Part shown: in pieces, positions 10,095 through 17,814 of the stretch
Layout: every line of letters starts with the position of its first letter
How positions within the stretch are numbered: the first letter of the stretch is position 1
Origin: Thermoanaerobaculales bacterium
GTDB taxonomy: Bacteria; Acidobacteriota; Thermoanaerobaculia; Thermoanaerobaculales; Sulfomarinibacteraceae
Reading direction: 5' to 3'
Length of the DNA stretch: 64,000 nt
NCBI GenBank assembly: GCA_035358815.1
Contig: DAOPQC010000010.1
Location: 71,553-135,552 of the forward strand
Notes under the pieces: generated by a model
Told to the model about the DNA's origin: nothing
Database searches by the model: none
Seen by the model: the letters and a program-made list of their open reading frames with translations, nothing else
Program-made: the position numbers and the translations under genes

Positions 10095-11408
10095 ATGACG
10101 TCGACGCTGCGCGCGCCCGATCTCGGAGAGAACGTCGAGTCCGTGGACGTGGTCAAGGTCCTGGTCGCGGTCGGCGACACCCTCGCCGCCGGCCAGCCGG
10201 TGATCGAGGTCGAGACCGAGAAGGCCTCGGTGGAGGTGCCGTCGACCCTGGCCGGCGTCGTCACCGAGGTCCACGTGGCTGCCGGCGAGGCGCTGCGCGC
10301 CGGCGACCCGATCGTGTCGGTGGCAGTTGCCGATGCCCCGGCGGCCGAGGTCGCGGCCGAGCCGGCCGCGGCACAGCCGGCTGCCCCGGATCCGCCCGCG
10401 CCCGCGGCCTCGGACGAGGTCGTGGAAACGAGCCAGCCCCGACGCCCCGCGCCGCCGTCGCTCGGCGAGACCCTCCTCGCGCCGCGCTGGGTGGCGCCGG
10501 AGGGCCCCCGCAAGCTGGTGCCGGCGGCGCCCACGGTGCGGCGGTTCGCGCGTGAGGTCGGGGTCGACATCACGCAGGTCGGCGGGTCGGGCCCCGGCGG
10601 CCGGATCAGCATCGACGACGTCAAGGCGTTCGCGGCCCGCGCGATCAGCCGTGCCGGTGCGCCGCCCGGCGCCACCGGCGTCGAGCTTCCGGACCTCGCG
10701 GCGTGGGGCGCCATCCGCCGCGAGCCGATGTCCAAGATCCGCCAGGTCACGGCGCGCAATCTCAGCCGCGCCTGGGACACCGTCCCCCAGGTGACCAACC
10801 ACGACCTGGCCGACATCACGGGCCTCGAGGCTCTGCGCCAGCGCTACCGCGGCCGCGTCGAGTCCGCGGGCGGCAAGCTCACGGTCACCTCGATCCTGGT
10901 CAAGGTCGCGGCCTCCGCGCTCAAGATCCACTCGAAGCTGAACGCCGCCGTCGACGTCGGCCGGAAGGAGATCGTGTACCGCGAGTACGTTCACGTCGGT
11001 GTGGCGGTGGACACCGAGCACGGGCTGCTGGTCCCGGTGGTGCGCGACGCCGACCGCAAGAGCATCACCGAGATCTCGGTCGAGCTCGAGGGCCTGTCGG
11101 CGCGGGCGCGGGGCCGCAAGCTCGGGCCCGAGGAGATGCAGGGCGCGGGATTCACCATCTCGAACCTCGGCGGGATCGGCGGCACCGCCTTCACCCCGAT
11201 CGTCAACTGGCCGGAGGTCGCGATCCTGGGCGTGTCGCGAGCCGCCACCCAGCCGCGCTGGGTGGGCGACCGCTTCGAGCCCCGGCTGCTGCTGCCGCTG
11301 TCGCTGTCCTACGACCACCGCCTGGTGGATGGCGCCGATGCGGCGCGCTTCCTGGCCTGGATCGTCGAGGCCCTCGAGCAGCCGCTGCTGCTGGCGCTGG
11401 AAGGGTGA
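10095..11408 (+). CDS. aceF: Dihydrolipoamide acetyltransferase, pyruvate dehydrogenase E2
   Basis: The 437-residue E2 core has a single N-terminal lipoyl domain with the modified lysine at residue 43 (VETEKASVEV). An Ala/Pro-rich linker follows, then a peripheral-subunit-binding domain at ~141-176 (APTVRRFAREVGVDI) and the acyltransferase domain. The catalytic DHRLVDG motif has its histidine at 408. AGGAGGA stands eight bases before the ATG and overlaps the aceE stop. Because it follows an AceE-type E1, pyruvate is the likely substrate rather than 2-oxoglutarate or branched-chain acids. Many AceF proteins carry two or three lipoyl domains; this one has only one. Confidence 0.95.
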   Translation: MTSTLRAPDLGENVESVDVVKVLVAVGDTLAAGQPVIEVETEKASVEVPSTLAGVVTEVHVAAGEALRAGDPIVSVAVADAPAAEVAAEPAAAQPAAPDPPAPAASDEVVETSQPRRPAPPSLGETLLAPRWVAPEGPRKLVPAAPTVRRFAREVGVDITQVGGSGPGGRISIDDVKAFAARAISRAGAPPGATGVELPDLAAWGAIRREPMSKIRQVTARNLSRAWDTVPQVTNHDLADITGLEALRQRYRGRVESAGGKLTVTSILVKVAASALKIHSKLNAAVDVGRKEIVYREYVHVGVAVDTEHGLLVPVVRDADRKSITEISVELEGLSARARGRKLGPEEMQGAGFTISNLGGIGGTAFTPIVNWPEVAILGVSRAATQPRWVGDRFEPRLLLPLSLSYDHRLVDGADAARFLAWIVEALEQPLLLALEG

Positions 11409-11448
11409 TAGCTGGTAACTGATAAGTGATAGGTGATAGGTGATAGGT
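11405..11448. repeat. Short GTGATAG-type tandem repeat after aceF
   Basis: Just after the aceF stop, GTGATAGCTGGTAACTGATA is followed by three near-identical 8-base units (AAGTGATA/GGTGATA). It is less GC-rich than its surroundings. No function is evident. Confidence 0.5.
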
Positions 11449-11537
11449 GTGTCGTCCTGACACAGGTTGACAGTGGGAAGGGCGGTCGTGGCGAGCGGCG
11501 CCGTCGCCCTCGATCAATGGGCAAGTTGGAGGCTGAC

Positions 11538-12641
11538 GTGAGGGTTCCCGCAACTCTGTTCCTGCTGCTGGTCGCCGCCGCAGTCGCGTTCTTGTCGGCG
11601 TGCGCCGCACCGCCACCGCCCGCGCCTGACGAGAGCCAGCCGGCCGCCGCGGCGGCCCGCCCGCAAAGCCACCTCGCCGACCCCCGCGAGCGGCACTTCG
11701 GCGAGCTTGCCATGCTCACCGACGGCGGCGAGAACGCCGAGGCCTACTTCTCGTTCGACGGCGCCGCGCTCGTCTTCCAGTCGACCCGGCCGCCGTACGG
11801 CTGCGACCAGATCTTCACGATCCCGGTCCGCGGCGGCGAGCCGCGGCTGGTCTCAACCGGGAGGGGCCGCACCACCTGCGCGTACTTCCTGCCCGGGGAT
11901 CGCCAACTGATCTACTCCTCGACCCACCTCGGCGGCGACGGCTGCCCGCCGGTCCCCGATCACAGCCGCGGCTACGTGTGGCCGATCTACCCCAGCTACG
12001 ACATCTTCCGCGCCAACGCCGACGGCGCGGAGCTGGTCCGGCTTACCGACACGCCCGGATACGACGCCGAGGCGACGGTGTCGCCGCGGGGCGACCGGAT
12101 CGTCTTCACCTCGATGCGCGACGGCGACCTCGACATCTACAGCATGAAGCTCGACGGCAGCGACGTGGTGCGGCTGACCGACGAGCTGGGCTACGACGGC
12201 GGGCCGTTCTTCTCGCCGGACGGCAGCCGCATCGTCTACCGCGCCCACCACCCGACCGACCAGGCCGGGATCGCGGACTACCGCGCCCTGCTCGCCGACG
12301 GGCTGATCCGCCCGAGCCGGCTCGAGATCTGGGTCATGGACGCCGACGGCGGCAACAAGCGCCAGGTCACGCGGCTGGGGGTGGCATCCTTCGCGCCCTT
12401 CTTCCACCCGTCCGGCGACCGGATCGTCTTCTCGTCGAACCACGGCGACCCGAGCGGGCGGGAGTTCGAGCTCTTCCTGGTCGGCCTCGACGGCAGCGGC
12501 CTCGAGCAGGTCACCTTCAGCGAGGGGTTCGACGGATTCCCGATGTTCGCACCCGACGGGAAGACCTTCGTCTTCGGCTCCAACCGGCACAACTCGCGCC
12601 CTGGCGAGACCAACATCTTCGTCACCACCTGGCGCGAGTGA
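11538..12641 (+). CDS. TolB-like beta-propeller lipoprotein
   Basis: A 367-residue exported protein. It has a lipoprotein signal peptide with lipobox LSAC (Cys22), a short Ala/Pro-rich linker, and WD40/TolB-type propeller blades marked by repeats such as SPRGDRIVFTSMRDGDLDIY, SPDGSRIVYRA and HPSGDRIVFSSNHGDP. Such propellers act as periplasmic or surface protein-binding scaffolds; the partner is unknown. GTG 11538 is chosen because GGAGG lies five bases upstream. An in-frame ATG at 11517 is the alternative. It is convergent with the Cys-rich gene on the other strand. Confidence 0.85.
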   Translation: MRVPATLFLLLVAAAVAFLSACAAPPPPAPDESQPAAAAARPQSHLADPRERHFGELAMLTDGGENAEAYFSFDGAALVFQSTRPPYGCDQIFTIPVRGGEPRLVSTGRGRTTCAYFLPGDRQLIYSSTHLGGDGCPPVPDHSRGYVWPIYPSYDIFRANADGAELVRLTDTPGYDAEATVSPRGDRIVFTSMRDGDLDIYSMKLDGSDVVRLTDELGYDGGPFFSPDGSRIVYRAHHPTDQAGIADYRALLADGLIRPSRLEIWVMDADGGNKRQVTRLGVASFAPFFHPSGDRIVFSSNHGDPSGREFELFLVGLDGSGLEQVTFSEGFDGFPMFAPDGKTFVFGSNRHNSRPGETNIFVTTWRE

Positions 12642-12735
12642 CCCGGGCAGGCGGGCGGCTCATGGCGGATCGCGGAGAGCCCTCGACCTAGGAACTGACT
12701 GCCTCACTGCCGGACTGCCATCTCGAGCGCGGACC

Positions 12736-12760
12736 CGGAAGCGGGCGCGGAAGCGGGCTG
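12736..12760. repeat. GGAAGCGGGCGC-type hexamer repeat
   Basis: CGGAAGCGGGCGCGGAAGCG continues a 12-base unit made of GGAAGC and GGGCGC hexamers. Related copies occur at 24145-24173 and 24384-24425. Confidence 0.5.
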
Positions 12761-12783
12761 TTCGGGAACGGCCTCGAAGAAAC

Positions 12784-12820
12784 GAACCGGCCGGGGCACC
12801 TGTAAGGTCCCCGGCCGTTC
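12784..12820. terminator. Bidirectional hairpin between convergent genes
   Basis: GAACCGGCCGGGGCACC pairs with GGTCCCCGGCCGTTC across a short loop, allowing one bulge. It sits between the convergent TolB-like and Cys-rich genes, so it probably terminates both. Confidence 0.6.
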
Positions 12821-12839
12821 GACGCGCGATCGCCCCGGT

Positions 12840-13292
12840 TCAGTCGCTCTTGTGGAGCGCCATCCCGCAGCCGCAGGTGCCGGGCTGCGCCGAGATGTGG
12901 TTGCAGGTGCACGACCCGCCGCAGTTGCAGAAGTAGAGGCCGGTGCCCTTGAGGCTGACCCGCCGCAGCTCCTTGCCGCAGCCGCACTTGGTCGGGTCGT
13001 TCGGGTCGATCTTGCACGTGCAGCCCTCGTCGCAGGTGCAGACCAGGGCCACGTCGCCCTCGACCTTGACCACGTGCCCCCAGACCAGCGGCTTGCCGCA
13101 GCTGCACGTGCCGGGCTCGACCTTGACCGTGTTGCACTGGCATTCCGGCCCGCATCCGCACAGGTAGACGACGTCGTGGCGCGCCGACTCGCCCTCCGGG
13201 CCGGCCGACACCGCCGGCACCAGCAGCATCGCGCCGCCGGCCACGACCAGCGCCATCAGGGTTCCCACAAGCAGGTTCTTGCGTCCGCTCAT
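12840..13292 (-). CDS. Exported Cys-rich protein with three CxC-type repeats
   Basis: A 150-residue protein of unrecognised family. The N-terminus is a signal peptide or membrane anchor (residues ~6-31, ending near VSAGPEG). Three copies of a ~35-residue unit follow, each with C-x-C-x3-C-x-C, a spacer, and C-x-C-G-x-x-L (for example CGCGPECQC and CSCGKPL; CTCDEGCTC and CGCGKEL; CNCGGSCTC and CGCGMAL). That gives 18 regularly spaced cysteines outside the cytoplasm, suggesting metal or cluster binding or disulfide cross-linking. GGAGG is six bases before the ATG. The neighbours give no functional clue. Confidence 0.8.
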   Translation of the reverse strand: MSGRKNLLVGTLMALVVAGGAMLLVPAVSAGPEGESARHDVVYLCGCGPECQCNTVKVEPGTCSCGKPLVWGHVVKVEGDVALVCTCDEGCTCKIDPNDPTKCGCGKELRRVSLKGTGLYFCNCGGSCTCNHISAQPGTCGCGMALHKSD

Positions 13293-13571
13293 CCGTTTCC
13301 TCCGTGTCACGTGCCGTCCTCGCGACGGACGTCGCACTCGTGTGATGAACCATGATCGCATATCACGCCGCGAATCCGCTCCGCAAGCCTCCAGCCGGCG
13401 GAGGTCGGGGGCTCGCGCGAAGCGCGGCAGCGGGGCCGGGTGGCCACTGCCGGTGCCGGCTGCCGCGGCGCGACGGCCGCGGCGCCGATCGTCGCCGGCA
13501 CTGCGGCCGGCACTGCCCGGGGCTGCGCCGTCGACGAGCGCCGGCGGGCCGGCGTCTGGTAAGGTGTCGGG

Positions 13572-14321
13572 GTGCGCCCGGCCCACCAGCTCGCGCTCGC
13601 GCTCCTGGTCGCGGCGGCGGCCTCGACCGTCGTGGTCGCCGCCACCGATCCTGCCCGCGACGCGGAAGCGGTCTACGACGGCATGGTCACCCTCCGCGTG
13701 CCGGAGGACTGGCACGCGATCCCGCCGGCGGTCCTCGAGTACTTCACGCTGCGCACGGCCGAGGCCACCGGCGGCCGCACCGCGGAGACCTACCAGCACG
13801 GGTTTCGGCCGGGCGACCCGAACGCCGAGTTCTCGCTGCCGCAGGTGCTGATCCAGATCCGCGAGGAGGGACGGCTCGCCCATGGTCACTTCCGCCGACT
13901 GCCGTCCCCGGAGGACCTCGCCCCCCCGCCCGGCAGCCCGCTCGCCGGCAGCCGGGGATCGCTGCTGCGCGACGTCCAGCTGACGGACGTCGCCTTCGAT
14001 CGCCGCCGGTTCTGCCTGCGGGTCGACAGCGTCATCGACCTGGCGATCGAGGGGCGGGTGGTGGTCCGGTCCGCGAGCTTCCTCACCGAGCGCGGGCTGT
14101 TCACGCTCCACTGCTACGAGCTCGAGGACCGGATCGCCGGCACCGCGCCCGTCTTCGAGCAGATCATCGACAGCGTCCGATTCGACGATCGAATCGTCTA
14201 CCGGCCGCGGATCACCGACCAGTGGTCGTCGCGCCACACCGCGGTGGTCCTGCTCGCCCTCGCCGCGGTCCTCGCGGCGGTCGCGCTCGTGGTCCGCGGC
14301 CGCCTGCGCGCCGGCGGCTGA
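13572..14321 (+). CDS. Exported protein with C-terminal membrane anchor, unknown function
   Basis: A 249-residue protein starting at GTG. The N-terminus is a signal peptide (LALALLVAAAASTVVVAA). A ~190-residue extracytoplasmic region follows (containing VTLRVPEDW), then a single transmembrane helix (VVLLALAAVLAAVALVV) with a basic cytoplasmic tail. The family was not recognised. The next gene starts 13 bases downstream, so the two may be co-transcribed, although the helicase has no obvious link with an exported protein. TAAGGT lies six bases before the GTG; AAGG in the same place could instead serve as a weak ribosome-binding site. Confidence 0.75.
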   Translation: MRPAHQLALALLVAAAASTVVVAATDPARDAEAVYDGMVTLRVPEDWHAIPPAVLEYFTLRTAEATGGRTAETYQHGFRPGDPNAEFSLPQVLIQIREEGRLAHGHFRRLPSPEDLAPPPGSPLAGSRGSLLRDVQLTDVAFDRRRFCLRVDSVIDLAIEGRVVVRSASFLTERGLFTLHCYELEDRIAGTAPVFEQIIDSVRFDDRIVYRPRITDQWSSRHTAVVLLALAAVLAAVALVVRGRLRAGG

Positions 14322-14334
14322 CGAGAGCGACAGG

Positions 14335-16734
14335 GTGGCGATCGCGATCGACGTGGCTGCGCGCCGGATCGAGGCCGCGGTCGGCGACCTGGTGGCGGAC
14401 CAGGACCAGCGCGTCATCGGCCTCGCCGGCAGCGGCCTGACCAGGCTCTGGATCGGGCAGGAGCTGCACACCCGCATCCAGCGCGAGCTGTCGGACGAGG
14501 ACCCCGAGTACCGGGCCGAGGTGGCGCTGGCCGGCGAGCTCGAGGTCGACGGGTGGACGCTCTGCCTGTCCGGCCGTGCCGACGGTGTGCAGTACGCCGG
14601 CGACCGGCCGCTGCGGGTGGACGAAATCAAGACCCTGCACTTCGCGGTCGACCTCCACAACCTGTACGTCGACGAGCGGCTCGAGCGCTTCCGGCGGCAG
14701 GCGCGGCTCTACGCCCTGATGCTGTCCGGGCCGGAGCGGGAGGTCGCCGCCCGGCTGCTGCTGGTGGACATCGTCACCGGCGAGGTCGAGAGCGAGGACG
14801 TCGAGGTCGACCCGACGGCGACCATGGGCTGGCTGCGCCAGCTCGTCCACCGGCTGGTGGCGGCCGAGCGGCGGCGCCTCGACCGGCTCGACAGCCTGCG
14901 CCGCGCAGCCCGCGACCTCCCCTTCCCGCACCCGGAGCCGCGCCCGGTGCAGCTCGAGATCAGCGACGCGGTGGCGGCGGCGCTCGGCGAGGACCGGCAC
15001 CTGCTGCTGCGCGCCCCGACCGGCTGCGGCAAGACGGCCGCGGTCCTCCACCCGGCGGTCAAGGCCGCGCTCTCCCGCGGCCGGCGGCTGCTGTACCTGA
15101 CCGCCAAGACCCTCCAGCAGCGAATCGCGGTCGACACGGTTCGCGCCATGCAGCAGGGCCGGTTCCGCAGCCTCCAGCTGCGCGCCAAGGCCAAGATGTG
15201 CGCCAACACCGAGATCATCTGTCACGAGGAGTACTGCCCCTACGCCCGTGACTACGGCCTCAAGCTGGCGCGGACCCAGCTGCTGCGCGCGCTGATCGCC
15301 GATGATGCCCACCTCGACCCGGATCTGATCTACCAGGCCGCGGTGCAGAACGAGCTGTGCCCGTTCGAGGTCAGCCTCGACCTGCTGTCGGAGGTCGATG
15401 TCCTGATCTGCGACTACAACTACGTCTTCGACCCCGACATCGGCCTGGCCGCGATCCTCAACCGGGGCGCGCTGCGCGACGCCGTGCTGGTGATCGATGA
15501 GGCCCACAACCTGGTCGACCGCAGCCGCGAGTACCACTCACCGGAGCTCGCCTCGAGCCTGCTCGACCGGGCGCGGGCCTTTCTCGAGACCCGCGACAAC
15601 GCGGTCTTCCGGGAGCTCCGCGTGCTGGTGGACGAGCTCGCGGGCGTGGTGGCCGATGCGGTCGCCGCCGCTCACGGGGCCGACGGGGTCGGCGACCGCG
15701 TGACCGAGCTTCCCGCCGGCCGCATCGCCGACCTCCGCCTCGCCTTCGACGGCGCCCTGCTCGGCTACTTCGTCTACAAGCGGGAGCAGGACCTCTGGAT
15801 GGCCGACGACCCGATCGTCGAGGTGTTCGTGACCCTCATGCGCCTGCACCGGGCGCTGGCCGAGGGCGGCAGCGAGTTCGTCCACCTGGCGTCCCGCGCC
15901 GCCGACGGCGCCGCCTCGGTCAAGATCTGCTGCCTCGACGCCTCGCGGTTCGTCGGCAGGATCCTCGACGAGTCCGCCGGCGTGGTCGCGATGTCGGCGA
16001 CCCTGGAGCCGTTCGAGTTCTACCGCGAGCTGCTCGGCTTCGATCGCCACCGCACGGACGAGCTCTACGTCCCGTCGCCCTTCCCCGCGTCGAACCGCCT
16101 CGTGCTCTGCATCGAAGACGTCGACACCAGCTTCCGCAGCCGCGCCGCCCACTTCGATCGGATCGCCGGCTGGATCTCGCGCCTCGCCCATCCCGAGCAC
16201 AACGTCCTCACGCTGTTCCCGAGCTACCGCTTTCTCGAGGCGGTTCGCGACCGGTTGCCGCCGGTCCGGCACCGGCTGCTGGTCCAGGAGCCGAACTCCT
16301 CCGACGCCGTCCAGGCCTCCTTCCTCGACGCGCTGGCGGGCGGCGGGCGGCACCTCGTGCTCGCGGTGCTCGGCGGCATCTTCGCCGAGGGCGTCGACTA
16401 CCCTGGCGAGATGCTGTCCCAGGTGATCGTGGTCTCCCCCGGGCTGCCCCAGCTCTCGACCGAGCGCGAGCTGCTCAAGGCCTACTACCAGGAGTCCTAC
16501 GGGCACGGCTTCGGCTACGCCTACCTGGTGCCGGGCCTGACCCGGGTCGTCCAGGCCGCCGGCCGGATCTTCCGGTCGGCCGACGACCACGGCGTCATCG
16601 TCCTGATGTGCCGGCGGTTCCAGGACCCGCGCTACGCCCGGCTGCTGCCGTCCGAGTGGACCGACGACGACCCGTCGAGCATGCTGCGCGAGGACCCGGC
16701 GGCCGAGGTTCGCCGCTTCTTCGACCAGTTCTAG
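14335..16734 (+). CDS. XPD/DinG-type Fe-S DNA helicase with N-terminal nuclease-like domain
   Basis: A 799-residue superfamily 2 helicase. Walker A APTGCGKT is at 227-234 and the DEAH box at 388-391. Between them, Cys289, Cys296, Cys301 and Cys342 occupy the positions of the XPD/DinG [4Fe-4S] cluster. The N-terminal ~180 residues contain GRADGVQ at ~80 and VDEIKT at ~95-100, which fits the D...ExK active site of a PD-(D/E)XK nuclease. The family unwinds 5'-3' and acts in repair or on R-loops and recombination intermediates. An Lhr helicase lies 1 kb downstream with one small membrane-protein gene between. Start GTG 14335 has no strong ribosome-binding site. Confidence 0.88.
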   Translation: MAIAIDVAARRIEAAVGDLVADQDQRVIGLAGSGLTRLWIGQELHTRIQRELSDEDPEYRAEVALAGELEVDGWTLCLSGRADGVQYAGDRPLRVDEIKTLHFAVDLHNLYVDERLERFRRQARLYALMLSGPEREVAARLLLVDIVTGEVESEDVEVDPTATMGWLRQLVHRLVAAERRRLDRLDSLRRAARDLPFPHPEPRPVQLEISDAVAAALGEDRHLLLRAPTGCGKTAAVLHPAVKAALSRGRRLLYLTAKTLQQRIAVDTVRAMQQGRFRSLQLRAKAKMCANTEIICHEEYCPYARDYGLKLARTQLLRALIADDAHLDPDLIYQAAVQNELCPFEVSLDLLSEVDVLICDYNYVFDPDIGLAAILNRGALRDAVLVIDEAHNLVDRSREYHSPELASSLLDRARAFLETRDNAVFRELRVLVDELAGVVADAVAAAHGADGVGDRVTELPAGRIADLRLAFDGALLGYFVYKREQDLWMADDPIVEVFVTLMRLHRALAEGGSEFVHLASRAADGAASVKICCLDASRFVGRILDESAGVVAMSATLEPFEFYRELLGFDRHRTDELYVPSPFPASNRLVLCIEDVDTSFRSRAAHFDRIAGWISRLAHPEHNVLTLFPSYRFLEAVRDRLPPVRHRLLVQEPNSSDAVQASFLDALAGGGRHLVLAVLGGIFAEGVDYPGEMLSQVIVVSPGLPQLSTERELLKAYYQESYGHGFGYAYLVPGLTRVVQAAGRIFRSADDHGVIVLMCRRFQDPRYARLLPSEWTDDDPSSMLREDPAAEVRRFFDQF

Positions 16735-16814
16735 CCCGCATTCCTCGCCGCCCTCATGAATCGACGAGAGCGTGACCGGCAGACAATGCCACGGGAGTTG
16801 CTGAGAAATGCGGG
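16735..16814. repeat. Inverted-repeat element abutting a stop codon
   Basis: CCCGCATTCCTC (16735-16746) is mirrored by GAGAAATGCGGG (16803-16814) with one mismatch, giving an ~80-bp element. The left end also recurs at 57550-57580, again immediately after a TAG stop. Confidence 0.6.
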
Positions 16815-16860
16815 CCTTGGGGACGAAGTGGCACGAGCACCCGCTTTCGCGCCCAGCCTC

Positions 16861-17038
16861 GTTCCCGTTCCCGTTCCCGTTCCCGGAATCGGCCCAGGAA
16901 GTCGGAGCGACCATTCCGGCAGCAAGCAATGAGACGCAATTGGTTGCCACCCTCCGCTGGGCGCGGCGCGTGATCGCGCGCCGGTCGCGGGCGCAAGTAA
17001 GTACTCGGGAACGGGAACGGGAACGGGAGCGGGAACGG
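16861..17038. repeat. Inverted pair of GGGAAC hexamer tracts
   Basis: GTTCCC repeated about four times at 16861-16886 is mirrored by GGGAAC repeated about five times at 17006-17038. The gap 16735-17106 holds no convincing gene; these tracts and the 16735-16814 element account for most of its structure. Confidence 0.65.
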
Positions 17039-17106
17039 ATTGGAGCGCCTCACCGCCAACGTCTCACGCTCGGGCTTGAGCGGTCGGGCGCTATCATGAG
17101 AGCATC

Positions 17107-17523
17107 ATGCGATCCACCTACCTCTTCCTGATGCTGCTCTTCCCGGCCCTCGCGCTCCTCAACTCCTGGTGGTTCGCGCGCGAGCTGAAGCGGTTCCTGG
17201 CCGCCACGCCCGCGGTCGCGTCCGCCGCCGACCTCGAGCGCATGAAGAAGGTGGTGGGGCGCCAGATGTACGCGGCGCTGGCCCAGATCCTGCTCCTGGC
17301 CGCCGCGCCCGTGGTCTTCGTCGTCGGCCTGCTGCACCGCCAGCTCCACCCGAGCGACGTGCTGTTCATCATCCTGCCGTCCGCGGTGGTGCTGCTGCTC
17401 TCCCTCTCCGTCAAGCGGATCGAGGCAGCCGTCCGCGGTCTCGACGCGGCGGACGACGAGCTGCGCCGGCAGCGCGACGCCATCGTCCGCACCTGGCTGG
17501 GGAAACCACTCCCCGATTGGTAG
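17107..17523 (+). CDS. Small membrane protein, unknown function
   Basis: A 138-residue protein with three hydrophobic segments: ~5-22 (LFLMLLFPALALL), ~56-75 (ALAQILLLAAAPVVFVVGLL) and ~84-100 (DVLFIILPSAVVLLLSL). A charged, helical C-terminal tail follows (~101-138). The family was not recognised. It sits alone between repeat-rich gaps. A TATCAT box lies nine bases before the ATG, and GAGAG could be a weak ribosome-binding site. Confidence 0.7.
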   Translation: MRSTYLFLMLLFPALALLNSWWFARELKRFLAATPAVASAADLERMKKVVGRQMYAALAQILLLAAAPVVFVVGLLHRQLHPSDVLFIILPSAVVLLLSLSVKRIEAAVRGLDAADDELRRQRDAIVRTWLGKPLPDW

Positions 17524-17585
17524 GCCACTCGCGTCCGTCCCCGTTCCCGCGAGGCGAGCACGAGGAATGCGCGTCTGGCGGGCGT

Positions 17586-17655
17586 GCCATCTTTGGCGAT
17601 TTCGGGCGACCTTCCTCCTGGAAAGGTGTTCGAGCCCCAAATCGCCAAAGGTGGC
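17586..17655. repeat. 17-bp inverted repeat between two genes
   Basis: GCCATCTTTGGCGATTT (17586-17602) and AAATCGCCAAAGGTGGC (17639-17655) pair with one mismatch across 36 bases. No T-run follows. It could be a REP-like element or a terminator for the preceding small gene. Confidence 0.6.
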
Positions 17656-17722
17656 TCCCTCGGGAAGCGCCTCCGGAGAATTGGCGCGTAGCGCACTGGA
17701 GGGCGGGGCGAACGAGCGGACT

Positions 17723-17752
17723 CGGGAACGGGAACGGGTACGGGAGCGGGAA
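17723..17752. repeat. GGGAAC hexamer tract
   Basis: CGGGAACGGGAACGGGTACG continues with GGAGCGGGAACG. This is the same family as the tracts at 16861-17038 and 28038-28070. Confidence 0.6.
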
Positions 17753-17800
17753 CGACACCGCCTCCCTCCCCCCATCCTTGACCCGGCCTGCGCCGCGCAC

Positions 17801-17806
17801 TACCTT
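17801..17806 (+). promoter_or_regulatory. Possible -10 box of a leaderless lhr transcript
   Basis: TACCTT lies eight bases before the GTG start and no Shine-Dalgarno is present. No -35 element is evident. Confidence 0.3.
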
Positions 17807-17814
17807 CCCTCTTC

